In this document: positions 17,421-26,882 of the stretch, in pieces | Position numbering within the stretch: the first letter of the stretch is position 1 | Layout: each line of letters starts with the position of its first letter | Notes under the pieces: generated by a model | What the model was told of the DNA's origin: nothing | The model's database searches: none | What the model saw: only the letters and a program-made list of their open reading frames with translations | Made by a program: the position numbers and the translations under genes | Assembly: GCF_020886055.1 (NCBI RefSeq) | Contig: NZ_AP025184.1 | Span: 1,798,001 to 1,862,000, forward strand | Source of the DNA: Flavobacterium ammoniigenes | GTDB taxonomy: Bacteria; Bacteroidota; Bacteroidia; Flavobacteriales; Flavobacteriaceae | Length of the DNA stretch: 64,000 nucleotides | Reading direction: 5' to 3'

Positions 17421-18854
17421 TTATTTCCAACCACCGCCTAAGTTTCTGTAAACAAATACCGAGGCGTTAATTAGCTCTTTTTGGGTTTCCACCAATTCTA
17501 ATTTGGATTCCAAAGCATCACGTTGTGTCATCAATACTTCAAAATAATCAACTCTTGCTGATTTGAACAAATCATTGGAAACCAAAATTGATCGGTTTAA
17601 AGCATCCACTTGTTGGGTTTTTAAATTGAAACTCTGTTGTAAGTTTTCAATTTTTGACAATTGAGTTGCTACTTCTAAGTAGGCATTTAAAACAGTTCTT
17701 TCATAATTGTACAAGGCTTGCAACTGACGAGCATTGGCACTTTTGAATTCGGCTTTAATTGCATTTCTATTGATCAAAGGAGCAGCCACATCTCCAACAA
17801 GAGAATACAATAATGATTCGGGAGTTTTGAATAAATAGGACGATTTGAATGCATTGAATCCAACAGAAGCCGAAATATCCAATGAAGGATAAAACTCAGC
17901 TCTTGCTACTTTTACATCTAATTTAGCCGCTTCTAATTGCAACTCGGCTTGTTTTATATCAGAACGATTCGCTAACAATTGCGACGGGATTCCCGCTTTT
18001 AATTGCGAAGGTAAGGCACTAACTAAACTCGTTTTATCTCTCTTGATTTCCTGTGGATAACGTGCCAATAAAAAATTGATTTTATTTTCCGTTTCTTTAA
18101 TTTTTTGGAGAATATCAAATTCCATACTTCTAGAAGTCAATACTTCAGCTTCAAATTTCTTAACTGCTAATTCGGTAGCTCGAGCTGCTTCTTTCTGGAT
18201 TTTTACAATTTCCAAAGCATTTTGTTGAATGGCTATACTTTGCTTAACTATCTCCAATTGGTTGTCGTAAGCCAACAACTCATAATAGGAAGTTGCTATT
18301 TCAGCAACCAAATTAGTAATCACAAAGTTCTTTCCTTCAACAGTAGCCAAATATCGGCTAATGGCGGCTTTCTTACTATTGCGCAATTTCTTCCAGATAT
18401 CCACTTCCCAATGGGCATAAGCGGCTAATTTGTAATCTTGCAAGGCTTCAGGAAATTCATGACCAGGAGTAATTTCGGTAGAGGCATCACCAGCTCCTTG
18501 ACTGGTATAACGACCTACTTTATCTACACCTGTACCAGCTCCGATCCCTATTGAAGGTAGCAAAGCTCCTTTGCGCACTCGAATATCATTTTTAGCAATT
18601 TCTATTTCTTGTAAAGTGATAGCCAACTCTTGATTGTTCTGTAAGGCCACATCAATTAAATCCGTGAGATTTTTGTCCTTAAAAAAATTATGCCATTGTA
18701 CAGTAGCTATAGTTGCTGTATCCTTACTAGAAGTAAATACTTCTGGAAGTACAGCAGATGATGCTGCTAACTTAAGATCTGGTGCTTTACAGCCAATCAT
18801 CGCTAGGCATAAACCTAGCGAGATAAAATACTTATTTACTTTATTATTAAACAT
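17421..18854 (-). CDS. RND efflux outer-membrane factor (TolC/NodT family lipoprotein)
   Basis: Outer-membrane channel of the tripartite pump encoded with the two genes upstream. N-terminal signal peptide with lipobox A-M-I-G-C (Cys about residue 22). Two outer-membrane-efflux repeats are seen; the first has Q-N-N-Q-E-L-A-I-T-L-Q-E-I-E-I-A-K-N-D-I-R-V, the second R-S-D-I-K-Q-A-E-L-Q-L-E-A-A-K-L-D-V-K-V-A-R-A-E-F-Y-P with the conserved F-Y-P-S-L. Length 477 is typical of OprM/NodT. Its start overlaps the end of the transporter gene by 8 bases, so translation is coupled. Confidence 0.93.
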   Translation of the reverse strand: MFNNKVNKYFISLGLCLAMIGCKAPDLKLAASSAVLPEVFTSSKDTATIATVQWHNFFKDKNLTDLIDVALQNNQELAITLQEIEIAKNDIRVRKGALLPSIGIGAGTGVDKVGRYTSQGAGDASTEITPGHEFPEALQDYKLAAYAHWEVDIWKKLRNSKKAAISRYLATVEGKNFVITNLVAEIATSYYELLAYDNQLEIVKQSIAIQQNALEIVKIQKEAARATELAVKKFEAEVLTSRSMEFDILQKIKETENKINFLLARYPQEIKRDKTSLVSALPSQLKAGIPSQLLANRSDIKQAELQLEAAKLDVKVARAEFYPSLDISASVGFNAFKSSYLFKTPESLLYSLVGDVAAPLINRNAIKAEFKSANARQLQALYNYERTVLNAYLEVATQLSKIENLQQSFNLKTQQVDALNRSILVSNDLFKSARVDYFEVLMTQRDALESKLELVETQKELINASVFVYRNLGGGWK

Positions 18855-21800
18855 TATGATTCATTTCTTCGGTTAATGGATTTTCTTCTTCATTTTTAAC
18901 AAATTTGGTTTTCTCTGAAATGGTACCAAAAATGTAATACAAACCAGGAATAATTACTACCCCACAGATTGTCCCTATGAGCATTCCTCCTGCGGCTGCA
19001 GATCCTAAGGTTCTATTTCCGATTTTACCTGGATCAGAAGCTAATACTAATGGAATTAATCCCGCAATGAAAGCAAATGAAGTCATCAAAATTGGTCGGA
19101 AACGAACTTTTGCACCTTCTATTGCAGCATTTAGAATCGATGCTCCTTGACTGTGTTTATGAGCCGCAAATTCAACAATTAAAACCGCATTTTTACCTAA
19201 AAGACCTATAAGCATCACAAATGCTACTTGAGCATATATATTGTTTGCCAAACCAAATAATTTTAGAAATAGGAAAGCACCAAAAATACCTGCAGGCAAT
19301 GATAAAATTATTACAAATGGTAAAATAAAGCTCTCATATTGCGCGGCTAAAACTAAATAGACAAAACCAAGACAAATTAAGAATATATACAAGGCTTCAT
19401 TACCACGGGCCACTTCATCTGCAGATATACCAGCCCAATCAATTCCGAAACCTCGAGGTAAGGTTTCTTCAGCCACTTGTTTAACTATTTCAATGGCAGT
19501 TCCACTACTATACCCAATAGCTGGAGCTCCACTAATTTCAGCAGCATTATACATATTATGTCTTGTGATTTCTGATAAGCCATACACTTTTTTCATCGTC
19601 ATAAATGCAGAAAAAGGCACCATTTCATCACGGTCATTTTTTACGTATAATTTTAATATATCTTCTGGTAACGCTCTGTATTCCGGAGCTGCCTGAACGA
19701 TAACTTTATATTGTCTATCGTATTTAATGAAATTTGTCTCATAGTTACTTCCCACAAGAGTTGAAAGTGTATTCATGGCATTCTCAATAGTTACGCCTTT
19801 TTGCTGTGCAAGATCATTATCGATATCCAAAATATATTGTGGAAAACTGGCACTATAAAAGGTAAATACAGAAGTAAGTTCTGGACGTTTCTTTAAAGCC
19901 GCTACAAATTCTTTACTTACAGTTTCCATTTTTTTATAATCACCAGAACCGGACTTATCCAATAATCGCAATTCAAATCCACCTGCTGCCCCATAACCCG
20001 GAACTGCTGGAGGTTGGAAAAATTCAATTGTTGCCCCAGGAATATTTTTAGTTTCTTCTTCAAGTTCTTTAATAATTTCCTCCACATTTAATTCGCGCTC
20101 GTGCCAATCTTTCAAATTAATCAAACAAGTTCCGGTATTGGCTCCAGTTCCCTCAGTTAATATTTCATATCCTGCAAGTGCCGAAACGGATTGCACACCC
20201 TCTATTTTCTCTGCTACTTTTTGCAGTTTTTCAGCAACCTCGTTAGTTCTTTCTAATGATGATCCTGGAGGAGTTTGAATAATAGCATAGAACATACCTT
20301 GATCTTCTCCTGGAATGAATCCAGATGGCAAACTATTATTTATAAAAAATATTCCTGTACAAAACACCAATAATACCCCTAATGATATAGTTCTTCTATT
20401 GATAAATAAGGTTAATATTTTGATATAACCAGAAGTTAAAGTATTGAATCGATGATTAAATCCATCTAAAAATCGGTTCACTATATTTTTTGGTCGGGTT
20501 CGTCCGTGATTATTTTTCAACATTATAGCACATAAGGCAGGCGTTAAAGTCAATGCAACAATTCCCGAAAGAATAATGGCTGTTGCCATTGTGATTGAAA
20601 ATTGACGATAAAAAATACCAACTGGTCCAGACATAAATGCTACCGGAATAAAAACCGCAGCCATCAAGAAGGTAATCGCAATAATAGCACCGCCTATTTC
20701 AGACATTGCTTTTTTGGTAGCCTTTCTTGCAGAAAGATGTTCTTCTTCCATCTTGGCATGTACCGCCTCAATTACCACAATAGCATCATCAACAACAACT
20801 CCAATAGCTAATACTAATGCAAATAGCGTTATTAAGTTAATCGTGATACCAAATAATTGCATAAACGCAAATGTTCCGATTAAAGACACGGGAACTGCAA
20901 TAGCAGGAATCAAGGTAGAACGCCAGTCCCCTAAAAATAAAAATACTACTAAACCTACTAAAATGAATGCTTCAATTAAGGTATGAATTACTTTATCAAT
21001 AGAAGCATCTAAAAATTTGGATACATCATAACTGATTTCATAATCCATTCCTTTAGGAAAAGATTTTTTTAATTCCTCTAATTTAGCTTTGACATCTTTG
21101 ATAACTTGACTCGCATTACTTCCGTAGGACTGTTTTATTGAAATCGCTGCGGAAGGCTTTCCGTCTATACTCGAATAGATATCATACATTGAACTTCCAA
21201 ACTCAACATCAGCTACATCTTTTAGTCGAAGTAACTCCCCATTAGGATTGGATCTAACCACTATATTGCCATAACCTTCCTTGGTAGTGTATCTTCCTTT
21301 GTATTTCAATACATATTCAAAAGCTTGAGATCTTTTTCCTGAACTTTCTCCAGTTTTACCTGGCGATGCTTCTAAACTCTGATTACTCAATGCTTCCATA
21401 ATTTCATCTGACGATATTTTATAAGCTAACATTCGGTCTGGTTTTAACCAAATACGCATAGCATAATCTCGATTTCCAATGATATCTGCAAATCCAACAC
21501 CGTTAACACGTTTTAAATCAGAAAGGATATTGATATCGGCATAATTGTACAAGAATTTTTGATCAGTACCTTTGTCTTTACTGAATAAATTAATATACAA
21601 CAACATGTTAGGCTCTTCACGGGTAATTTTTAAACCTTCACGTACTACTAAAGGAGGAAGTTTATTAATCACCGAAGCCACCCTATTTTGAATGTTAATA
21701 GCTGCTTGATTGGGATCTGTTCCCAAATTAAATACCACTTGTATGGAAGCTTCTCCGTCATTTCCTGCATCAGAAGTAATGTATTTCATCCCTGGTACTC

Positions 21801-22011
21801 CATTAATCGCTCTTTCAAGAGGAATAACAACTGCTTTAACCATTAACTCGCCATTGGCGCCAGGATAAGCTGCAGTTATATTTACTTTAGGAGGCGATAT
21901 GGAGGGAAATTGTGTTACTGGCAAACCAGTAATTGCCAATACTCCCAAAAAGATAATAACAAGAGATATTACTATTGACAGTACTGGCCTTTGTATAAAT
22001 TTATTAAACAT
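18847..22011 (-). CDS. RND efflux transporter, HAE1 (AcrB) family
   Basis: Inner-membrane proton-driven drug pump, 1054 residues (AcrB 1049). N-terminus F-I-x-R-P-V-L-S-I-V-I-S is canonical. The proton-relay Asp pair is present in G-V-V-V-D-D-A-I-V-V-I-E-A-V in TM4. T-x-x-x-P-x-P x G-loop region (G-S-S-L-E-R-T-N-E-V) and the C-terminal half repeat (G-L-L-G-K-N-A-V-L-I-V-E-F-A) are intact. Middle gene of the adaptor-pump-channel operon. Substrate unknown; HAE1 pumps usually export hydrophobic drugs, dyes or bile-salt-like compounds. No regulator gene is next to it. Confidence 0.96.
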   Translation of the reverse strand: MFNKFIQRPVLSIVISLVIIFLGVLAITGLPVTQFPSISPPKVNITAAYPGANGELMVKAVVIPLERAINGVPGMKYITSDAGNDGEASIQVVFNLGTDPNQAAINIQNRVASVINKLPPLVVREGLKITREEPNMLLYINLFSKDKGTDQKFLYNYADINILSDLKRVNGVGFADIIGNRDYAMRIWLKPDRMLAYKISSDEIMEALSNQSLEASPGKTGESSGKRSQAFEYVLKYKGRYTTKEGYGNIVVRSNPNGELLRLKDVADVEFGSSMYDIYSSIDGKPSAAISIKQSYGSNASQVIKDVKAKLEELKKSFPKGMDYEISYDVSKFLDASIDKVIHTLIEAFILVGLVVFLFLGDWRSTLIPAIAVPVSLIGTFAFMQLFGITINLITLFALVLAIGVVVDDAIVVIEAVHAKMEEEHLSARKATKKAMSEIGGAIIAITFLMAAVFIPVAFMSGPVGIFYRQFSITMATAIILSGIVALTLTPALCAIMLKNNHGRTRPKNIVNRFLDGFNHRFNTLTSGYIKILTLFINRRTISLGVLLVFCTGIFFINNSLPSGFIPGEDQGMFYAIIQTPPGSSLERTNEVAEKLQKVAEKIEGVQSVSALAGYEILTEGTGANTGTCLINLKDWHERELNVEEIIKELEEETKNIPGATIEFFQPPAVPGYGAAGGFELRLLDKSGSGDYKKMETVSKEFVAALKKRPELTSVFTFYSASFPQYILDIDNDLAQQKGVTIENAMNTLSTLVGSNYETNFIKYDRQYKVIVQAAPEYRALPEDILKLYVKNDRDEMVPFSAFMTMKKVYGLSEITRHNMYNAAEISGAPAIGYSSGTAIEIVKQVAEETLPRGFGIDWAGISADEVARGNEALYIFLICLGFVYLVLAAQYESFILPFVIILSLPAGIFGAFLFLKLFGLANNIYAQVAFVMLIGLLGKNAVLIVEFAAHKHSQGASILNAAIEGAKVRFRPILMTSFAFIAGLIPLVLASDPGKIGNRTLGSAAAGGMLIGTICGVVIIPGLYYIFGTISEKTKFVKNEEENPLTEEMNHNV

Positions 22012-22036
22012 TGATTTATGATTTATAGGATTAAAT

Positions 22037-23116
22037 TTATTCTGCTTTTAATCTCAAATGTGAAATGACATCGAGGGGTTTTTTGTAGATAAAGCTAATT
22101 TTATCATCGTCATTTACTTTCTGGACACCTTCAAGCAAAATTTTGTCAGTTTCATTAATACCGCTTTTTATAACATATAGATCGGGTAATTCTCCTGTAA
22201 TTTTGATTTCTTTTGAAGAGACAATATTGTTTTTATTGACAACAAAAACATATTTTTTATCTTGAATTTCATACACCGCCTTTTGAGGTATAATCAAAGT
22301 ATTATTGACAGGTACTGTCATTAATACTTTTCCTGTTTGACCATTTTTCAATAATTTGCTATCATTTGGAAAACTCGCTCTAAATGCGATGTTACCTGTT
22401 TCATTATCAAATTCACTTTCAATAACTTCTACTTTTCCTTTGTATTGAAAAATTTCATTATTGGCTAAACGCAAACGAATAGTTTTACTACCACGTCCAC
22501 TTTTATTGGTTTGATAATCTAAATACTCCGGTTCAGAAACATTAAAATAAGCAAACATTTTACTGTTGTCTGAAAGACTAGTTAATAATTCTCCTTCCTC
22601 AATCAAACTACCAAGTTTATTAGGAATTCGATCTATAGTTCCTGAAAATGGAGCTCGAATCTCCGTAAAAGAAAGGTGTAACTTTGCCAACGCAACTTCG
22701 GCTTTTGCCATCTCTAATTTTGCTTGTGCCAAAGCTTGTTCATTTCTTGAAACTACATTTTTGTCAGCCAATGTTTTAGCGTTTTGCAATTCAATTTCTG
22801 CCGATTTAGCTTCGGCTTTTGCTTTTAGCAATTCGGCTTCATACACTTTAGGCATAATTCTAAACAATATCTGTCCTGCTTGAACAAATTGTCCCTCGTC
22901 TACATAGATATTTTGTAGAAAGCCTTTTTCTTGAGCTCTAAGTTCAATATTTCTAATGGATCGAATTTGTGTTACAAACTCTTTGGTAAAAGAAGTATCC
23001 ATTCGCACAGGGTTTGTAACTGCGAATTTTTCATCGGCTTCTTTTTTTTCTTTTTTTGGAGTACAACTACTAAGTAACAAAAGGGCAATGCCCGTGAATA
23101 AAGATATTCTCTTCAT
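22037..23116 (-). CDS. RND efflux periplasmic adaptor (membrane fusion protein, lipoprotein)
   Basis: Links pump and outer-membrane channel. Lipoprotein signal L-L-L-L-S-S-C at residues 14-20. The split biotinyl-lipoyl domain is visible in E-K-G-F-L-Q-N-I-Y-V-D-E-G-Q-F-V and in the returning half F-T-E-I-R-A-P-F-S-G-T-I-D, separated by the alpha-hairpin (K-A-E-A-K-S-A-E-I-E-L-Q-N-A). Length 359 is normal. First gene of the operon, 25 bases before the pump gene. Confidence 0.94.
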   Translation of the reverse strand: MKRISLFTGIALLLLSSCTPKKEKKEADEKFAVTNPVRMDTSFTKEFVTQIRSIRNIELRAQEKGFLQNIYVDEGQFVQAGQILFRIMPKVYEAELLKAKAEAKSAEIELQNAKTLADKNVVSRNEQALAQAKLEMAKAEVALAKLHLSFTEIRAPFSGTIDRIPNKLGSLIEEGELLTSLSDNSKMFAYFNVSEPEYLDYQTNKSGRGSKTIRLRLANNEIFQYKGKVEVIESEFDNETGNIAFRASFPNDSKLLKNGQTGKVLMTVPVNNTLIIPQKAVYEIQDKKYVFVVNKNNIVSSKEIKITGELPDLYVIKSGINETDKILLEGVQKVNDDDKISFIYKKPLDVISHLRLKAE

Positions 23117-23273
23117 GGTATAAAATAATAAATTAAAGGATTGAATAATAAAAATTGTAGATTCCTAAAATATAAATACAATGCCATTTAGAAGAAATTA
23201 TCTCATATAACAATACAATGAAATAACTCTAAAAAATAAAGTTTAACTATTTAAGAATCTAACTTTGAAGTTT

Positions 23274-23660
23274 TCAGATTCTAAAAACGTTGTTTTTAAG
23301 GTATAAAGGGGAAGTTAATAAACTTAAGGAAGTATTGGTAGGATTGTAATTATTATCTAAATAGGATACAAAAACTGTATCAAGATTCAATTGACAATTG
23401 GACTTCCAATATTTATTTAAAATTAATGTAGTAGCAGTATCTAGATTATCATCATTATGATAGTCTTCTTCTAATTCAATGTCCGTAAATTCAATTACAA
23501 TGAATGAATACTCTTTTGTTTTAAAAAATTGTGTTTGATTTAGTTTGCTATTACAATTCTCAGTTATAGACGATTGAATATTCTGAGCACAATAAGCGTA
23601 ATCATTTCCTAAACCAAAAAGGAAAAAATAAAAAGATAGTATGTAAAAAATTGTTTTCAT
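23274..23660 (-). CDS. Small secreted protein of unknown function
   Basis: 128 residues. N-terminal signal peptide (hydrophobic I-F-Y-I-L-S-F-Y-F-F-L-F-G-L-G, cleavage plausible around A-Y-C-A-Q), so probably periplasmic or secreted. The rest is polar with four cysteines in the mature part or near its start, and D/N-rich. I recognise no family. It stands alone between the RND operon and the divergent ABC exporter. Real coding is likely but not certain. Confidence 0.6.
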   Translation of the reverse strand: MKTIFYILSFYFFLFGLGNDYAYCAQNIQSSITENCNSKLNQTQFFKTKEYSFIVIEFTDIELEEDYHNDDNLDTATTLILNKYWKSNCQLNLDTVFVSYLDNNYNPTNTSLSLLTSPLYLKNNVFRI

Positions 23661-23797
23661 TGGCCCACAAAAATAATCAAAAAAGATATGTTACAGTTGT
23701 TTTTATATTTTTTATAACATATTAAAAACTTTATTTACATCGTAGTTATTTGTTTTGAAAAAGGAGAGTATTACATTTGGAACTTATTAAAAAGACA

Positions 23798-25585
23798 ATG
23801 GCTCGATTCAAAGAAAACGATTTACCCAAATCAAAAATTACCTTAAGCGCCCTTCAAAAAGCAACATTAATTTTTCAATATTCTGGCAAGCACCGTTGGA
23901 AGTTTTATGTTGGACTCGTTTTCTTGCTTTTTACCGGCGGAACCGCATTGGCTTTCCCCAAATTAATGGGACTACTAGTTGATTGTGTCAAAAATAAAGA
24001 CCTTGGGCAAGCCAATTTTATTGCACTAAGTTTAGTGGGTATTTTATTTATGCAATCTATTTTTTCGTTTTTTAGATTGTCATTGTTTGTCAATTTTACC
24101 GAGAATACTTTGGCCAATCTTCGTTTGGCTTTGTACAGTAATTTGGTCAAACTTCCCATGTCATTCTTTTCTCAAAAGCGTGTTGGCGAATTAAATAGTC
24201 GTATTAGCTCTGACATTACACAAATACAAGACACCTTAACATCTACTATTGCAGAGTTTTTAAGACAATTCATTCTAATTATTGGAGGTATTGCATTACT
24301 AGCGACCGAAAGTTTCAAACTGACTTTATTAATGCTTTCTGTTGTTCCTTTAGTGGCTGTCGCGGCAGTAATCTTTGGTCGTTTTATCAGAGGATATTCT
24401 AAACGTGTTCAAGATAAAGTAGCCGAAAGTCAAGTGATTGTAGAAGAGACGATGCAAGGTATTAGTATTGTAAAAGCTTTTGCCAACGAATGGTATGAAA
24501 TAGCGAGATATAAAACACAAATCAATGAAGTGATCAAAATTGCCATTAAAGGTGGAAAATACCGCGGCTACTTTGCTTCGTTCATTATCTTTTGCCTTTT
24601 TGGTGCTATCGTGGCAGTGGTTTGGTATGGTGTACAATTGAGTATTGCTGGCGAAATGAGTGTGGGCCAATTGATCTCGTTTGTTTTGTATTCCACTTTT
24701 GTTGGAGCCTCTTTTGGAGGTATTGCCGAATTGTATGCACAAATCCAAAAAGCGATTGGCGCTACAGAACGTGTTTTTGAATTACTAGATGAAACTCCCG
24801 AAAAAATTGAAGGTACAACTGCGCATGAAGCCATTGAAAAAATCAAAGGAAATGTGAGTTTCAAAAATGTAGCCTTTCAATATCCTTCAAGAAAAGAAAT
24901 GAAAGTGTTAAAAGATGTCAGTTTCACTGCTGAATTTGGGCAAAAAATAGCCATTGTAGGTCCAAGTGGTGCGGGAAAATCAACTATTGCTTCGCTTTTA
25001 TTACGCTTTTATTCCATTGCAGAAGGAAGCATTGAAATTGATAATAAGAACATTTACGATTACGATTTGGAACAACTACGTGGCAATATGAGTATCGTAC
25101 CACAAGATGTCATTTTGTTTGGTGGGACCATTCGTGAGAATATTGCCTACGGAAAACCTAATGCAACCGAAGACGAAATTTTGGCTGCTGCCCAACAAGC
25201 CAATGCTTACAATTTTATTGAAAGCTTCCCTGAAAAACTAGATACAATAGTAGGAGAACGAGGCGTTAAATTATCTGGCGGACAACGACAACGCATAGCC
25301 ATTGCAAGAGCTTTATTGAAAAATCCAAGTATTTTAATATTAGACGAAGCAACTTCATCATTGGATAGCGAAAGTGAAAAACTAGTGCAAGAAGCGCTAG
25401 AAATTTTAATGGAAGGAAGAACAAGTATCATCATTGCACATCGTTTATCTACCATTCGATCCGCCGATCAAATCTTGGTATTAGACCAAGGAGTCATAGC
25501 TGAGCAAGGAACCCATCAAGAATTAATTGAAGTTGAAAATGGGATTTATAAAAATTTAAGCACCCTCCAGTTTAGTAATTCATAA
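23798..25585 (+). CDS. ABC exporter, fused permease and ATPase (MsbA/LmrA-like half transporter)
   Basis: Homodimeric exporter. The N-terminal six-helix domain spans about residues 30-320. The ATPase has Walker A G-P-S-G-A-G-K-S-T (about 387-395), Q-loop P-Q-D, signature L-S-G-G-Q-R-Q-R (about 491), Walker B I-L-I-L-D-E-A-T-S-S-L-D (about 515) and H-loop A-H-R-L-S-T, all intact. In flavobacteria similar proteins are annotated as lipid A or multidrug exporters; the substrate is not decided here. I take ATG 23798 (595 residues), although a TTG at 23777 is possible. Monocistronic with a strong terminator. Confidence 0.94.
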   Translation: MARFKENDLPKSKITLSALQKATLIFQYSGKHRWKFYVGLVFLLFTGGTALAFPKLMGLLVDCVKNKDLGQANFIALSLVGILFMQSIFSFFRLSLFVNFTENTLANLRLALYSNLVKLPMSFFSQKRVGELNSRISSDITQIQDTLTSTIAEFLRQFILIIGGIALLATESFKLTLLMLSVVPLVAVAAVIFGRFIRGYSKRVQDKVAESQVIVEETMQGISIVKAFANEWYEIARYKTQINEVIKIAIKGGKYRGYFASFIIFCLFGAIVAVVWYGVQLSIAGEMSVGQLISFVLYSTFVGASFGGIAELYAQIQKAIGATERVFELLDETPEKIEGTTAHEAIEKIKGNVSFKNVAFQYPSRKEMKVLKDVSFTAEFGQKIAIVGPSGAGKSTIASLLLRFYSIAEGSIEIDNKNIYDYDLEQLRGNMSIVPQDVILFGGTIRENIAYGKPNATEDEILAAAQQANAYNFIESFPEKLDTIVGERGVKLSGGQRQRIAIARALLKNPSILILDEATSSLDSESEKLVQEALEILMEGRTSIIIAHRLSTIRSADQILVLDQGVIAEQGTHQELIEVENGIYKNLSTLQFSNS

Positions 25586-25586
25586 A

Positions 25587-25618
25587 AAAAAACGCCATTC
25601 TTTTGAATGGCGTTTTTT
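25587..25618. terminator. Bidirectional terminator
   Basis: Perfect 14-bp stem with ACGCCATTC/GAATGGCGT core and a TTTT loop, A-run before and T-run after, between the ABC exporter and the convergent proline dehydrogenase gene. Confidence 0.9.
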
Positions 25619-25620
25619 AA

Positions 25621-26790
25621 TTATAAAGCTTTACGACGGTTTCGTTCTGCTTTTAACATGGACAGTTCTCTACTCGTTTGTCCAGCTACCGAAGTATTTT
25701 CTTCTGCACGACGAATCAAATAAGGCATCACATCTTTAACAGGTCCGAACGGTAAATATTTAGCTACATTGTACCTGTTGGCAGCCAAATTATAACTGAT
25801 ATTATCACTCATACCGTATAATTGTCCAAACCAAATGCGTTCGTCGTTCGTTTTAATCTCTCTTTCGTTCATTAAATTCATTAAAGTATAGGAACTATGC
25901 TCATTATGCGTTCCTGCAAAAATAGCCATGGTTTCAATATGTTCTAACATATATTTAACAGCGGCATCATAGTTGGTATCTGTTGCTTCTTTGGAAGAAC
26001 AAATGGGAGTTGGGTATCCTTTTGCTTCTGCTCTGGCATTTTCCTTTTCCATATAGGCACCCCGAACTAATTTCATCCCGATAAAAAATCCTTCTTCTTT
26101 TGCTTTTTCATGCAGTCGTTTTAAATAATCCAAACGATCCCAACGGTACATTTGTAAGGTGTTAAAAACAATGGCTTTTTCTTTGTTGTATTTCTGCATC
26201 ATTTGGGTAACCAAATCATCTGCAGCATCTTGCATCCAACTTTCTTCAGCATCAATTAATAAAGCGACATCTTTAAATTGAGCTGTTTTACAAACCAAAT
26301 CAAATCGATCTACTACTCGATCCCACTCTTCTTTTTCTGAATCAGTTAAAGTTGCTTTTGCACCTACTTTTTCATATAAATCCAATCGTCCTAAACCAGT
26401 AGGTTTAAAAACAGCAAAAGGAATAGCTTGGCGTTCTTTGGCAAATTCAATCGTTTTTAAAGTCATGGACAAAGCGGCGTCAAATTGGGATTCTTCTTCT
26501 TTACCTTCAACAGAATAATCCAATACAGAGGAAACTCCTTTAGTGTACATTTTATCTACAACAGAAAGACAATCGTTCTCATTAACACCGCCACAAAAAT
26601 GGTCAAAAACAGTGGCTCTTATTAATCCATCAACTGGTAAATGTGCCTTTATTGCAAAATTTGTAACTGCCGTTCCAATGCGAACAAGCGGTTCATTATC
26701 AATCATTTTGAATAAAAAATAAGCCCTATCTAATTCCGTATCGCTTTTTAAGGCAAACGCAATTTGTGTATTATTGAATATATTTTCCAT
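25621..26790 (-). CDS. Proline dehydrogenase
   Basis: FAD-dependent oxidation of proline to pyrroline-5-carboxylate, the first step of proline catabolism. Stand-alone PRODH domain of 389 residues, rather than fused PutA. Motifs: V-D-A/I-D-A-E-E-S-W-M-Q, M-Y-R-W-D-R-L, G-M-K-L-V-R-G-A-Y-M-E-K-E-N and the C-terminal L-P-F-G-P-V-K-D-V-M-P-Y-L-I-R-R-A-E-E-N, where the paired arginines bind the proline carboxylate. The pyrroline-5-carboxylate dehydrogenase partner is not in the window. Likely feeds electrons to the quinone pool at the inner membrane. Confidence 0.93.
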   Translation of the reverse strand: MENIFNNTQIAFALKSDTELDRAYFLFKMIDNEPLVRIGTAVTNFAIKAHLPVDGLIRATVFDHFCGGVNENDCLSVVDKMYTKGVSSVLDYSVEGKEEESQFDAALSMTLKTIEFAKERQAIPFAVFKPTGLGRLDLYEKVGAKATLTDSEKEEWDRVVDRFDLVCKTAQFKDVALLIDAEESWMQDAADDLVTQMMQKYNKEKAIVFNTLQMYRWDRLDYLKRLHEKAKEEGFFIGMKLVRGAYMEKENARAEAKGYPTPICSSKEATDTNYDAAVKYMLEHIETMAIFAGTHNEHSSYTLMNLMNEREIKTNDERIWFGQLYGMSDNISYNLAANRYNVAKYLPFGPVKDVMPYLIRRAEENTSVAGQTSRELSMLKAERNRRKAL

Positions 26791-26809
26791 TAAATGTTAT
26801 ATTTTTTTA

Positions 26810-26817
26810 CAAATATA
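26810..26817 (-). promoter_or_regulatory. -7 box (TATATTTG) of the proline dehydrogenase gene
   Basis: Exact TAnnTTTG on the minus strand, 20 bases before the start codon. The nearest TTG is 24 bases upstream, one base beyond the usual spacer. Confidence 0.5.
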
Positions 26818-26882
26818 GAGAGAGTTTTCAATACTATTAATCAAAAAATCCCTTATTTTGCGTTCTCAATAAATTCTGAATA